A stretch of 64,000 bases of DNA. Origin: Prorocentrum cordatum (lineage: Eukaryota; Sar; Dinophyceae; Prorocentrales; Prorocentraceae). The notes under the pieces were generated by a model that saw only the letters and a list, made by a program, of their open reading frames with translations, was not told where the DNA came from and searched no databases. Positions 9,212 through 19,858 of the stretch are shown piece by piece; positions within the stretch are counted from its first letter, which is position 1; each line of letters starts with the position of its first letter. The position numbers and the translations under genes are program-made. The stretch covers positions 785,262-849,261 of the forward strand of contig CAUYUJ010006335.1 of NCBI GenBank assembly GCA_963575745.1, written 5' to 3'.

Positions 9212-11240
9212 GCAGGGCATAGCAGGCGTGGCATTTTCTCGACACCATAGGGGGTGCGCAGGGGGTGGTCCCTCAGCGCGGCCGCTATACACGACGGTCG
9301 TCCAGGGCATAGCAGGCGTGGGGGTGCGCAGGGGGTGGTCCCTCAGGCGCGGCCGCTATGCACGACGGTCGTCCAGGGCATAGCAGGCGTGGCATTTTAT
9401 CGACACCATAGGGGGTGCGCAGGGGGTGGTCCCTCAGCGCGGCCGCTATACACGACGGTCGTCCATGGCATAGCAGGCGTGGCATTTTCTCGACACCATA
9501 GGGGGTGCGCAGGGGGCATAGCAGGCGTGGCATTTTCTGCGCAGGGGGCATAGCAGGCGTGGCATTTTCTCGACACCTCGACGCCATAGCAGGGTGGCGC
9601 AGGGGGTGGTCCCTCAGCGCGGCCGCTATACACGACGGTCGTCCAGGGCATAGCAGGCGTGGCACTTTCTCGACACCATGGGGGTGCGCAGGGGGTGGTC
9701 CCTCAGCGCGGCCGCTATACACGACGGTCGTCCAGGGCATAGCAGGCGTGGCATTTTCTCGACACCATAGGGGGTGCGCAGGGGGTGGTCCCTCAGCGCG
9801 GCCGCTATACACGACGGTCGTCCAGGGCATAGCAGGCGTGGCATTTTCTCGCATAGGGGGTGCGCAGGGGTGGTCCCTCAAGCGCGGCCGCTATACACGA
9901 CGGTCGTCCAGGGCATAGCAGGCGTGGCATTTTCTCGACACCATAGGGGGTGCGCAGGGGGTGGTCCCTCAGCGCGGCCGCTATACACGACGGTCGTCCA
10001 GGGCATAGCAGGCGTGGCATTTTCTCGACACCATAGGGGGTGCGCAGGGGGTGGTCCCTCAGCGCGGCCGCTATGCACGACGGTCGTCCAGGGCATAGCA
10101 AGCGTGGCACTTTCTCGACACCATAGAGGGTGCGCAGGGGGTGGTCCCTCAGCGCGGCCGCTATGCACGACGGTTGTCCAGGGCAGAGCAGGCGTGGCAT
10201 TTTCTCGACACCATAGGGGGTGCGCAGGGGTGGTCCCTCAGCGCGGCCGCTATGCACGACGGTCGTCCAGGGCATAGCAGGCGTGGCACTTTCTCGACAC
10301 CATAGAGGGTGCGCAGGGGGTGGTCCCTCAGCGCGGCCGCTATGCACGACGGTTGTCCAGGGCAGAGCAGGCGTGGCATTTTCTCGACACCATAGGGGGT
10401 GCGCAGGGGGTGGTCCCTCAGCGCGGCCGCTATGCACGACGGTCGTCCAGGGCAGAGCAGGCGTTGCATTTTCTCGACACCATAGGGGGTGCGCAGGGGG
10501 TGGTCCCTCACCGCGGCCGCTATGCACGACGGTCGTCCAGGTTGTCGCGTGGCATTTTCTCGACATCATAGGGGGTGCGCAGGGGGTGGTCCCTCACCGC
10601 TGCCGCTATGCGCGACGGTCGTCCAGGGCATAGCGGGCGTGGCATTTGCTTTACACCACAGGGGGTGCGCAGGGGGTAGTCCCTCACCGCGGCCGGCATG
10701 CGCTCCGGTCGTCCAGAGCATAGCAAGCGTGGCACTTTCTCGACACCATAGGGGGTGCGCAGGGGGTGGTCCCTCAGCGCGGCCGCTATGCACGACGGTC
10801 GTCCAGGGCATAGCAGGCGTGGCATTTTCTCGACACCATAAGAGGGTGCGCAGGGGGTGGTCCCTCAGCGCGGCCGCTATGCACGACGGTCGTCGTCCAG
10901 GGCATAGCAAGCGTGGCACTTTCTCGACACCATAGAGGGTGCGCATGGGGTGGTCCCTCACCGCGGCCGCTATGCGCGACGGTCGTCCAGGGCATGGCAA
11001 GCGTGGCGCTTTCTCGACGCCAGACGGGGTGCGCAGGGGGTGGTCCCTCACCGCGGCCGCTATGCGCGACGGTCGTCCAGGGCATAGCGGGCGTGGCATT
11101 TGCTTTACACCACAGGGGGTGCGCAGGGGGTAGTCCCTCACCGCGGCCGGCATGCGCTCCGGTCGTCCAGAGCATAGCAAGCGTGGCGCTTTCTCGACGC
11201 CAGACGGGGTGCGCAGGGCGTGGTCCCTCACCGCGGCCGC
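9212..11240 (+). repeat. 90-bp satellite, family 1 (~22 copies)
   Basis: Tandem copies of a 90-bp unit running from cagggcatagcaggcgtggc through tctcgacaccataggg, gtggtccctcag and cgcggccgc to acgacggtcgtc. Each unit holds a NotI-type GCGGCCGC. A few copies are shortened (for example near 9320, 9520, 9850 and 10550). Since 90 is a multiple of three, every frame can stay open, so the long frames on both strands here are artefacts. Copies at the right end share extra variants (ctttacaccacagg, ggccggcatgcgctcc), which suggests recent duplication of multi-unit blocks. Confidence 0.95.
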
Positions 11241-11445
11241 TGGCTGGCTCGAATCTGTCTTCGATGGAGGATAGAAGGCTAGGAAGGGAGGAGGTTCAAG
11301 CAATATGGCGTTGCATGACACATAGGGGAACATTCGCGACGAGGGCTCAGAACGCAGAATTGCGCATATATTATAAACTTAAGCAAACACATAATATTTA
11401 AATTAAGTATGTGGGGTTCCTCGGTAGCGTATTTTTTTCCCTTTC

Positions 11446-11690
11446 GGGCACTCCTGGAGGACGTCCTGGAGGCCTCTTGGGGCCCTCTTGGGCAGTCTTG
11501 GGCCATCTCTTGGAACCATTTTGGGCCGTCTTGGAGGCTGCATGGACGAACTTGAAGGCATCTTGGACTCTCTCGGGCCGTCTTGGAGCCATCTTGGACC
11601 ATCTTGGGCGGACTTGGAGGCCATCTTGGGCCATCTTGGAGGCCGTCTCGGGCCAACATGACCATCTTAGAGGCCATCTTGAGCCGTCTT
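11446..11690 (+). repeat. TCTTGG array (copy of 8085-8285)
   Basis: Almost the same sequence as about 8085-8285, including the distinctive catggacgaacttgaaggca, with a small insertion. It leads into core module copy 2. Confidence 0.85.
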
Positions 11691-11691
11691 G

Positions 11692-11994
11692 GAGAATTTT
11701 TTGCGGACGTTGAGGTGGTTGCGGGGCCTTTCTTGGACCCCGGCGGGTTCGGCCGAAGCCCCGGGGGGAGTTCTTGTGCAAAATAACCAAAACCCAAATC
11801 GAAATGTTCTAGCACGCTGGGCACCCCTGTGGCAAGCCAACAGGGGGCGGCAGATCGAAGACGCCTACGGCGAATCACCGCCGCCTCCTGCCCTTGTGGA
11901 AGCGCCTATGTGTCTGACAGCTGGGCTAGAGCTTGGCCAAGCTATAGGACCATGTGTTCCCCGAGTCGGTTTGGAAAGGTTTCGGGGAACGCGG
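11692..11994 (+). repeat. 300-bp core module, copy 2
   Basis: Matches 8286-8556 and 23362-23675. After its end (ggtttcggggaacgcg) comes a short purine-rich GAGGA run at 12006-12042 and then another TCTTGG array. Confidence 0.85.
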
Positions 11995-12049
11995 GGGGCA
12001 AGAAGGTGAGGAGGAGGAGAAGGAGGAACAAGGAGAAGGGGTATGATGG

Positions 12050-12393
12050 CTCTTCGGAGCCTCTTGAGGCACCGTTGGGCTCGATTGGACCATCTTGGGA
12101 CCGTCTTGGAGGCCATGTTGGGGTTATCTTGGGCTTTCTTAGGGCCTGTTGAAGGCCTCTTGGGGCCCTTTTGGGGCTTCTCGGGGGCTTCTTTGGTCGT
12201 CGTATGGCGTTCCTGGCCCGTCGGACGCCGTCGGGAACCGTCTTGGGGGCCTCTCTGAGCCGGCTTGGGGCCCTCTTGGGGCGCTTCGGGTCCGTCTTGG
12301 AGGCCATCTTGGGCGTCTTGGAGGCCTCTTGGGCCGTCTTGGGGCCCTCTTGGGGCCTTCTTGGGGGCTTCTTGGGCCGTCGTGGGGCCGTCT
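12050..12393 (+). repeat. TCTTGG array at LINE insertion site
   Basis: Array that stops abruptly at 12393, where the spliced leader begins. The retroelement therefore appears to have been inserted into this array. Confidence 0.75.
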
Positions 12394-12415
12394 GCCGTAG
12401 CCATTTTGGCTCAAG
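12394..12415 (+). other. Dinoflagellate spliced-leader relic
   Basis: Bases 12394-12415 match the known 22-nt dinoflagellate spliced leader at every position: it begins GCCGTAGCCATTTTGGCT and ends CAAG, with G at the one variable first base. In a spliced-leader RNA gene the leader is followed by a GT donor; here it is followed by ATGACC, so this is a leader that was already joined to an mRNA and copied back into DNA. It lies directly in front of the LINE-like element and directly after a TCTTGG array. Confidence 0.92.
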
Positions 12416-12554
12416 ATGACCAACACCAGGGGCCTCTGCCCCTGTGGTCCAGGGGATACCGCTGGCCCGCGGCAGGCAGTGCGGTTTACCGCACGGCAGT
12501 CGGGCGCGTCATGGCAGCTGGGGGCCTCCCTGGCGCGCTGGGCACAGCGGAACA

Positions 12555-13495
12555 AGGCATGTAGTCCTGCAGCTGCGGGACGGCGGACAACTACGCGACG
12601 CGGAAGTGCTGTCGGGGCTGCGGGGCCACAGCACCACGGCGTCAACAGACATACAAGGACGTGCTGCTGGGTCCGTCTGAACGGGAGGCAGCGATGCAGA
12701 AGAAATTGGATGCCTTGCGCGAACAGCTCAAAGAGCCCGAGCACAACAAGGGCGGGGAGCAGGTGCCTGCAGAGGAGGAGCCATCGGTCGACCTGGCGAG
12801 GCTCTTCAAGTGGGCGCAGACGTGCAAGCAGGACTGGGGCGCTGAATCGGAGGAGTACGAGGCGGCCCACGCCAAGTACCAGGCGGCGCGCAACGAGAAG
12901 GATAACAGCACACCTCCCTTGGTGCAGCTCGCCCACGCCATGCACGCCAGGGGTAAGCTGGAGAAGGAACTGGAGGCTAGCGCCTAGGACGTTAGCTGTT
13001 ACAAGCAAAAGCTGGAGGAGTCGCGCGCAAGGCACGACCAGAAGAAGCAGCAGCTGCAGATCGCCAGGTCAGCAGGGGCTCAAGGTGCAGGACTTTGGGG
13101 CACGGGAATCGCCAGGGTTCCCCACGGCAGTGCGGAAACAGTTCGAAGCGGCGGTCGACGGCAGCGGAGTTACGCAGCAGGAGTACGAGAGCGTCTTCAA
13201 GATGCTGGGTAAGGTCATGGCCAACGCCAAGCAAGTGGACGTGGACATGGGTGCTGCAGGTGATGGCGGTGACCTCCTCCGGGCTGGGGCAGGTCAGCGC
13301 GCAGCACCAGCCGTGCCAGCAGCAGCAGCATCAGCACCAGATGAAGGACCTGTACTTGCAGCTGAAGAACAGGAGTGGCTCCACGCAGGAGGGGAACCTG
13401 AATATGCTATTCCAGAGCAGCGTGAGCGTTGGCAGGAGGTATGCGCCAGCCTGGCCGAGCACGTTGCCAAGAAGCAGAAGCGATTCTGACAAGAG
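12555..13495 (+). pseudogene. LINE ORF1-like region: zinc finger and coiled coil
   Basis: Reading from about 12555 gives a RanBP2-like zinc-finger pattern, SCSCGTADNY then KCCRGCG, whose expected leading Trp codon is TAG (12562-12564). Next comes a Lys/Glu-rich helical stretch at about 12661-12987 (EREAAMQKKLDALREQLK) that looks like a coiled coil, ending in a stop. The frame then shifts, and coding-like sequence continues to about 13489 with MLGKVMANAKQVDVDMG. The position upstream of the endonuclease and the zinc finger plus coiled coil suggest an RNA-binding ORF1/gag role, by inference. The first ATG after the leader (12416) opens a different frame, so at least one frameshift has occurred. 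Confidence 0.55.
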
Positions 13496-13499
13496 GAAA

Positions 13500-14335
13500 C
13501 GGAAGCCCAAGCACGGCGTTGTCACGCAGTGGACGTACAACGGTTCGGGCTGGGGCACGATGAAGGGCATTATCACGGAGGATATACAGGGTTTGCACTG
13601 CTATGCAGTGCAGGAGCATCACCCAACTGCTGAGAAGACGGCGGCAGTCCCGCGGAGCATGAGGGCCCGGGGTTGCTGGATGGGCGGTGCAGCGGCGGTG
13701 GCTACAACAGGGCCCCATGGTGAGGCAGGTACTTTAGCTGGGGTGGCAATGTGCCGAAGTGCGTTGGGATGACGTACCTCTGCGGCAAGGACCGCTGGGG
13801 CATCTCGCCGAGGAGTGGCCCAGGCAGGGCTGCCGCGGCGTGGCTGGCAATCGGCAAAGGAGTTGTGTTCGCCGCAGTGCGCCTGTGGACGGCGGAGGGC
13901 ATGACAGATCGGAGCGCGCAGCTTACCGCGAAGGTGATTGAGGAGCTGCAGGGCGTAGGTGCGCCGTGGATCATCGGGGGCGACTTCCAAGTGGCGTCAA
14001 AAGTGGTGGCAGAGGTCGAGAGTGTGAAGGCGGCCAAGGCGACGGTGGTTACGGCCAATGCAGAGTGTGGTACGTGTCGGCGCGCGTTAGCAGAGAGATC
14101 GACTGCTTCCTGGCGGCGGGCTCCGTGGCGGCGCAGGTCCAGGACATCGTTGTTCAGAAGGAGTGGCCGGCTGCGCCGCACAAGCCCGTGGGGGTCGCGA
14201 TCGAGCTGAAGGTGGTCGAGCGAATGGTCAGAGTGCTGGAGAAGCCACAGGCGCTGCCTGACGCGCAGAGTGGGTGCGCGCCAGCGCCGCCGCGATACGA
14301 GGATGTGAAGCAGTTCCGCGCGCAGGAGGAGGCGG
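13500..14335 (+). pseudogene. LINE endonuclease domain (APE-type), frame-shifted
   Basis: Three frames carry successive parts of an exonuclease-endonuclease-phosphatase fold. At 13520-13740 the frame shows NGSGWGTMKGII and then YAVQEHH, matching the first conserved strands with the catalytic Glu. At 13751-14130 the next frame shows WIIGGDFQ, matching the usual GDFN motif with Asn replaced by Gln. A third frame from about 14070 shows SREIDCFL and then PHKPVGVAI, where an intact enzyme would have a Ser-Asp-His type motif; the Asp is not evident here. Target nicking for insertion is the known role of this domain in LINEs. At least two frameshifts and the altered residues mean it cannot be active. 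Confidence 0.6.
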
Positions 14336-14583
14336 GCCAGGAGCGGGCCAAGTACATGCGCGTGCTCGAGAAGGAGGCGTTTCAGGTGCGTGGCATGCGC
14401 TGGGGCCAGAGCGATCCGCGCGCTGGAAGGACAGAAGAGCCGAAGTGGCGCGTGAAGCCGCTGAACTTCGGATACGATAACGTGCAACCAGCGGCGAGGG
14501 CAGCAACATGGTGGAGATAGATTACGAGGTCAACGCAAGGCCTGCAGGGGGCGCACCAGAGGTGCCGCAACGAGAAGGAGTAT

Positions 14584-15880
14584 GTGCAAATCCAGAATCG
14601 AAGGCGTGAGACCGCGGAGCTGGAGAAACTATTCAGGACGAGGCCCAAACGCATGAAGCACATCGGCCTGGGGGATCAGGGCACATTGCAGGCCAGGTGC
14701 GACCTGATCGCCGCGGGCCAGCTGAGGGGCGAACGCCAGGAGGCGATGCTCCAAAGCTGGGCGCAGGAGGCAGAGCGCAGGATGAAGGAGGTAGACAAGC
14801 AGCTCACGAGGGACAGGGCGGCAAAGTGGGCCGACAAGCTGGAGATCGCGGCGGCAGGAACTACAGGAGGGCTACGCATGCTGAGCAAGGCGGCGGTAGT
14901 CTTGGGGCCCGGGCGAGCGGACGCCGCGGAGAAGGCGACGGACCCCATGAAGACGGCGGAGTTCACGTTGGAGGAGTGGACGGTCGTCTGGAGGGTTAAC
15001 GAGGCGCTGCAGGAAGCGCCGAGGCCGTGGGGGCAGGAGGCCTGGGAAGAGCTAAACGACTACACGGAGGACGACGTCGGCCAGCTGAAGGAGGTCGCGC
15101 GCACATTCAGGAAACGCACGGGGATAGGAGTGGATCGGTGGCTTCCCTCTATGCTGCAGGGCGCGAGCGACGAGGCTTACCGCAAGCTGCTGGACTTCCT
15201 GAGGCAGGTGGAGCGCACGGTGCTCTGGCCGACTCACATGGCGACGGTGTTGTTCTTCATCATACCGGAGACATTCACGTCCGACAGGGTGATAGGGCTG
15301 GTGCTGACAACCGTGCGAGTATTGGAAGTCACGCGGGCAGTCTACATGAACAAGTGGGCAAAGAGGAACCAGCGCAGTTGGGGCTGCGCTAGCTATGGCA
15401 AGGTGGCGGGTGACGCAGCTTGGGGCGCCCTGCCCAGTTGCGAGATGGACGATCCTGACAACCAGAGTGAGGAGTTGGAGGCCATGATCACAGCCGTGCA
15501 GGACTTGGTGAAGGCTTTCGAGAAGGTTAGCTTGCACGTGCTGTGGGGGGCGGGAAAGCAGCTCAACTTCAACGCGGGAGTGTTGGCGGTGGCGTGCTCG
15601 TATTTCGCATTGGCGAGGAGGCTGATCGCGGGGGACTCCGCGTCCTGCGAGACGAGCGCGGTGGCGACCATCATCGCGGGCAGCAAGTTCCCGGTGTGCT
15701 TCCAGAAGATGGTCATCCAGTCTACGGTGGACGGATTGGTGGTAGAGAGACCGCGAGTGAAGTGGCGCATGTATGTGGGCGATCTGTGCGTAAGGCTACG
15801 GCAGCATCAGCAATGCGTCGTGCAGGGGTTCAGCAACGCCACTGCTGTTTTATATCTATATATATATATATATATCTATA
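14584..15880 (+). pseudogene. LINE reverse transcriptase domain, degenerate
   Basis: The frame from 14584 is open for about 400 residues of retroelement protein. Residues 179-188 (TGIGVDRWLP) and 215-229 (WPTHMATVLFFIIPE) match the N-terminal fingers of LINE reverse transcriptases. Residues 305-317 (VQDLVKAFEKVSL) match motif A with catalytic D307. Residues 397-400 read YVGD where the active enzyme has a Y/F-x-DD motif, so one catalytic Asp is lost. Residues 250-330 include a small cluster, RSWGCASYGKVAGDAAW, typical of the dinoflagellate versions. A TA microsatellite at 15851-15881 interrupts the frame just after this motif. Function would have been reverse transcription of the element RNA; this copy is inactive. 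Confidence 0.7.
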
Positions 15881-15881
15881 T
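15851..15881 (+). repeat. (TA)n microsatellite inside the RT
   Basis: A run of TATATC/TATA triggers the end of recognisable reverse transcriptase and a frame change; the following protein (LGLEFSVGSRTPSG) resumes in another frame. Confidence 0.85.
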
Positions 15882-16330
15882 GGTTTCGACAAGTTGGGCC
15901 TGGAGTTCTCGGTGGGTAGCCGAACACCAAGTGGGCGCGTCAGGCGATAGCGAAGGACATGGGGAAGAGAGGGCTTCCAGTGGTGCGAGCGTGTCCGTAC
16001 GTCGGAGCGGACCTGGTCATGCACGGCACGGCGGCGAAGTCAGCCAGCGGCAAGAGGTGCAAGGGCATGCTGAGCAGGGGTCGTAGGTTGGCCAATCTCA
16101 AGGGCGGCGGTCGTGAGATGGCGAAGGGTACGGCGTTGGTGTTTAAGCGAGGCCTGAAGTGGTCGCTTCTGCGCGGCTGCAAGTGTCTAGCCATGCCAGC
16201 CCACCAACCGCAGCGACTGTGACGAGAGGCAGGGCGAGCGCTACCAGGAGGAAGATGTGCAACATGCCTCACGCTTCAGCTAGCGCTAGCTGGAGAGAGG
16301 CCCACCTACGAGGCCACGGAGGCGCCCATC
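15882..16330 (+). pseudogene. LINE region between RT and RNase H
   Basis: Coding-like sequence in the frame from 15959 reads ACPYVGADLVMHGTAAKSAS and a basic stretch to about 16222. The reverse transcriptase of the second element has an equivalent 'thumb' segment with YLGIDMGGG (minus strand, near 43950). It links RT and RNase H and has no separate activity that I recognise. Confidence 0.5.
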
Positions 16331-16336
16331 GTCCGC

Positions 16337-17626
16337 TTGGCCCGCGAGGTCTGGCGCACGGCGCAGCGCGACGGGGGGCGCCATCAGCGGGACCACGTCG
16401 AGAGCACGATGCTCAAGGCGTGGCGGAGGCAGCAGCAGGAGGTGGGCATGAGGCCGATGTGGGCCAGAGCGCGTGGGCCAGCTGGGGCGGTCATCATGTC
16501 TTTGCGGCGCGCGGGGTGGTCGTGGCCAGCATGGCGCGCAGTCATCGCGGAGGGCGGTCGCGAGATGGACATGCGCGAGATCTGCCCCGTGGATGTTGCG
16601 GCGATGCTCAGACAGGATGTGCAGCAACTGGTGTGGGGGGCCTGGGCCAAGCCAGAGGAGTGCGAGAGTCTGCGGCCTGCGCCGCTCGCGGCCCCCGCGG
16701 TTGCGCAGCTGCAGGCGAGGGGCTTTCCGAAGCGCGCTAAGAACGCAGCGAAGAAGGCTTTCGCGGGCGGGAGCTGGGCGATGAGCAAGTTGTGCCAGTG
16801 CGATATCGCGCCGACGGACATCTGCATGGCGTGCGGCATGGCTGTGGGCACCCCGCGCCACAGGTACAACAAGGGCCCAGCGCTGCGTGAACAGAGGCTG
16901 CAATGGCAGCCAGAGTGGCAGACGGTTGCGGAGCAGCAGGAGGACAGCCTGTTGTGGACGAGAGGGCTTGTGCGAGATCCAGAAGTGGATTGGACTTTCG
17001 TAGGGGTCGACGAGGGTCAGCGCATGCACCTGGCACTAGAAGGGGGCGGGGACTACTTCGAGGGTGACATCGTGTGCGGCGGGTCCATGCTCGGCTGCAG
17101 TGGATGGGCGCAGACGGGCTGGGCGGCCATGTCGATTGACGAGTATGGCAAGCCGAGGTACCAGATGTGGGGGCCATTGCCGTGCGCGCTACCAGTGCAC
17201 AGGAAGGTTAAGCGCGCGGAGTGGGCCTTCTACAAGGCGCTGAAGCATAAGTTGGGCATCGGCAGGATCTACGCGGACCACGAGGGCACGAGGGCATCGT
17301 GGGCGGCTTGCAGAAGGGCGAGCGCTGGTGTCTCAGCTGGAAGAGGCCGCGTGCGGATGACCGGGAGAGCATCTGGCACAATGTCAGCGATGTGGGACCC
17401 AAACGTCAACGGGGTCTACCATGTGAAGGCGCACGGGTCCAAGGCGAGGGCCGAGCTGCTTGAGGCAAGCGAGAGGAGGATTGCGAAGGGCAGCGCTGAG
17501 GTAGACTTGTTGGCACAGGCAGGAGCGGAGCTGGATGCGTATTGCGGGAAGCACCAGGCGATAGAAGACCAGGCGCGCAGAGTGCGTAGGCTGGTGACGT
17601 CAGCAGATGGCAGGGGAATGGCTTGA
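16337..17626 (+). pseudogene. LINE RNase H domain with cysteine cluster
   Basis: This is the best-preserved frame of the element, 429 residues. Residues 153-175 form a possible zinc-binding cluster (CQC, then CMACG, then H175). RNase H follows: GDIVCGGS with D244, RAEW with E295, YADHEG with D314, a VYHVKAHG segment with H366, and GSAEVDLLAQAGA with D390. These match the Asp-Glu-Asp-His-Asp set of retroelement RNase H in order and spacing. The enzyme would remove the RNA strand during second-strand synthesis. The frame itself is intact, but the upstream endonuclease and RT are broken. The start Met is only the first ATG in the open frame; in the intact element this is the C-terminal part of a polyprotein. 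Confidence 0.7.
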
Positions 17627-17639
17627 AGCGCCGAAGCGA

Positions 17640-18244
17640 GAGCGGGGGCGACCGCTGCGCAAGCTGGTGAAGCCACGTACTGCGCTCACGAGGCACGAGG
17701 TGCAGCGGGTCAGCGGCTGGGTGGTGCGCCTGCGATGCGGGCGGCGGGCGGCCACCGAGCGGGCGTGTAAGAAGCTGCGGGGGTCAGAGTGCCGGCCGCC
17801 CCGTGGAGATCAACAGGGGCGAGAGCTACGGGTTCCGCGATTTCGCTGGGGGCCAGCGTGGCCATGGCGGTGGCAGCCGCCGCCGCAGCAGCTGCAACCG
17901 CAGCGGCAGACGGGGGTCAGCAGCAACGTACCCAGGAGGCCATGCGCAGAGGCGGGAGCATCGTGTCGAAGTACATGGTCCTTGCGTGGTGCGCGTGGTG
18001 TGCGGGGCACGCTCGGCGAGAAGAGGCGCGGGGCTTGGGGCAGCCTGCCCGGGGCCCCTGGCGTCGCGGGGCATGAGCTCTAAGGGCGACCATGTCGGGA
18101 AAGCACCCGCAAACGGGAAACGCCTTGGCTGCCGAGCCACAGTTGCCAGTGCGTCGTGGGTAAGCACTGGTTGGTGAAGGAGCTGAAGATCTGGGAGGCC
18201 TTCGAGAAGGCCTGGGGACGAGCCTGTTGGCGGGATCCGCTGCA
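17640..18244 (+). pseudogene. LINE C-terminal region, frame-shifted
   Basis: Following RNase H, three overlapping frames give Arg/Ala-rich peptides. The frame from 17789 reads KYMVLAWCAWCAGHARR, reminiscent of the zinc-ribbon C-terminus seen in the fragment at 2231-3575 and in the second element near 41.9 kb. The other cysteines expected of the ribbon are not in one frame. Confidence 0.35.
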
Positions 18245-18269
18245 TTTTTTTTTTTTTCCCCCCCCCCCC
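18245..18269 (+). repeat. T13 C12 run at element end
   Basis: Thirteen T followed by twelve C. It marks the change from coding-like sequence to CT-rich repeat sequence. A true LINE tail on this strand would be expected to be A-rich, so it is a boundary marker and cannot be taken as a poly-A tail. Confidence 0.8.
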
Positions 18270-18418
18270 TCTCCCCGCCATCCTGTGGTGTTGGGTCCTC
18301 GTTTTGAAGAGACGGTGCCCCGCGTCCTTCTCCTCCTCCTCTCCTCCTCTCCCTCCTCGCCCTCCTCCCTCCTCCCCCCTCTCCTCCCGCCTCCCTGCGT
18401 TTCACCCACCCATGACAA

Positions 18419-19645
18419 CGCTTCGTGGCTCCATAGGGAGCTCCACCGAAGGCTCCAGTGCCCGCGGCCGCATGCGTCACCCACGCCCATTTCGGCACAC
18501 CCCTCACACGTTTCGTGGCTCCATAGGGAGCTCCACCGAAGGCCCCAGTGCCCGCGGCCGCATGCGTCACCCACGCCCATTTCGGCACACCCCTCACACG
18601 TTTCGTGGCTCCATAGGGAGCTCCACCGAAGGCCCCAGTTGCGTCACCCACACCCATTTCGGCTCACACCCCTCCATTCGGGCATCTCCACCGAAGGCCC
18701 CAGTGCCCGCGGCCGCATGCGTCACCCACACCCATTTCGGCACACCCCTCACACGTTTCGTGGCTCCATAGGGAGCTCCACCGAAGGCCCCAGTGCCCGC
18801 GGCCGCATGCGTCACCCACACCCATTTCGGCACACCCCTCACACGTTTCGTGGCTCCATAGGGAGCTCCACCGAAGGCCCCAGTGCCGCGGCCGCATGCG
18901 TCACCCACACCCATTTCGGCACACCCCTCACACGTTTCGTGGCTCCATAGGGAGCTCCACCGAAGGCCCCAGTGGCCGCGGCCGCATGCGTCACCCACAC
19001 CCATTTCGGCACACCCCTCACACGTTTCGTGGCTCCATAGGGAGCTCCACCGAAGGCCCCAGTGCCCGCGGCCGCATGCGTCACCCACACCCATTTCGGC
19101 ACACCCCTCACACGTTTCGTGGCTCCATAGGGAGCTCCACCGAAGGCCCCAGTGCCCGCGGCCGCATGCGTCACCCACACCCATTTCGGCACACCCCTCA
19201 CACGTTTCGTGGCTCCATAGGGAGCTCCACCGAAGGCCCCAGTGCCCGCGGCCGCATGCGTCACCCACACCCATTTCGGCACACCCCTCACACGTTTCGT
19301 GGCTCCATAGGGAGCTCCACCGAAGGCCCCAGTGGCCGCGGCCGCATGCGTCACCCACACCCATTTCGGCACACCCCTCACACGTTTCGTGGCTCCATAG
19401 GGAGCTCCACCGAAGGCCCCAGTGCCCGCGGCCGCATGCGTCACCCACACCCATTTCGGCACACCCCTCACACGTTTCGAGGCTCCATAGGGAGCTCCAC
19501 CGAAGGCCCCAGTGCCCGCGGCCGCATGCGTCACCCACACCCATTTCGGCACACCCCTCACACGTTTCGTGGCTCCATAGGGAGCTCCACCGAAGGCCTC
19601 AGTGCCGCCGCCCGCATGCGTCACCCCCACCCATTTCGGCACCCC
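18419..19645 (+). repeat. 90-bp satellite, family 2 (~13 copies)
   Basis: Tandem 90-bp units running from gcatgcgtcacccacaccca through tttcggcacacccctcacac, ttcgtggctccataggg, agctccaccgaaggccccag and cgcggccgc. One unit is partly deleted near 18640-18705. Copies differ by single bases, so the array is young. Frames on both strands stay open through it because 90 is divisible by three. It shares unit length and two spaced core motifs with the satellite at 9212-11240. Confidence 0.95.
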
Positions 19646-19858
19646 CCCCGCATTTCTCGCACGGCAGGGTCATCACCACGGTGGCGTGCCAGGGGCGCAC
19701 CATGCGCGAAGGCGACGGGGCAGGGGAACGGCGCTCCGGGGGCGGCCAGACCTCCGGGGCGCGAGCAGTCCGCGGCCAGACCATCTCTCGGTCCTGTGGA
19801 CTCTCGCCCTGGGCCGTCGGCTGCCCGGCGCGCTGCTCCCTCGGTCGACGTCGCCCAG

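Larger units (their letters stand above)
12394..18258 (+). mobile_element. Near full-length LINE-like retroelement with spliced leader
   Basis: Domains follow in the expected order on one strand: zinc finger and coiled-coil region, APE-type endonuclease, reverse transcriptase, RNase H with an upstream cysteine cluster, and a C-terminal region. The parts lie in different frames and carry stops, so the copy is dead. The left end is the spliced leader at 12394. The right end is set at the T run at 18245-18257, where coding-like sequence stops and low-complexity CT-rich sequence begins; this end is less certain. I could not find a target-site duplication by eye. Length is about 5.9 kb, in the range of a complete LINE. 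Confidence 0.75.

Noticed and set aside
9212-11240. CRISPR array
   Set aside because: Units are contiguous 90-mers without distinct spacers, and the DNA is eukaryotic.
9254-11401. Many long frames on both strands between 9.2 and 11.4 kb that look like repeat proteins
   Set aside because: They arise because the satellite unit is 90 bp, divisible by three, so several frames remain open at once; there is no codon bias or start context.
12394-12415. Spliced-leader RNA gene
   Set aside because: No GT donor or Sm-type site follows the leader; it runs straight into ATG and element sequence.
18245-18269. Poly-A tail of the first LINE
   Set aside because: On the sense strand it is T then C, the wrong base for a tail; taken only as a boundary mark.
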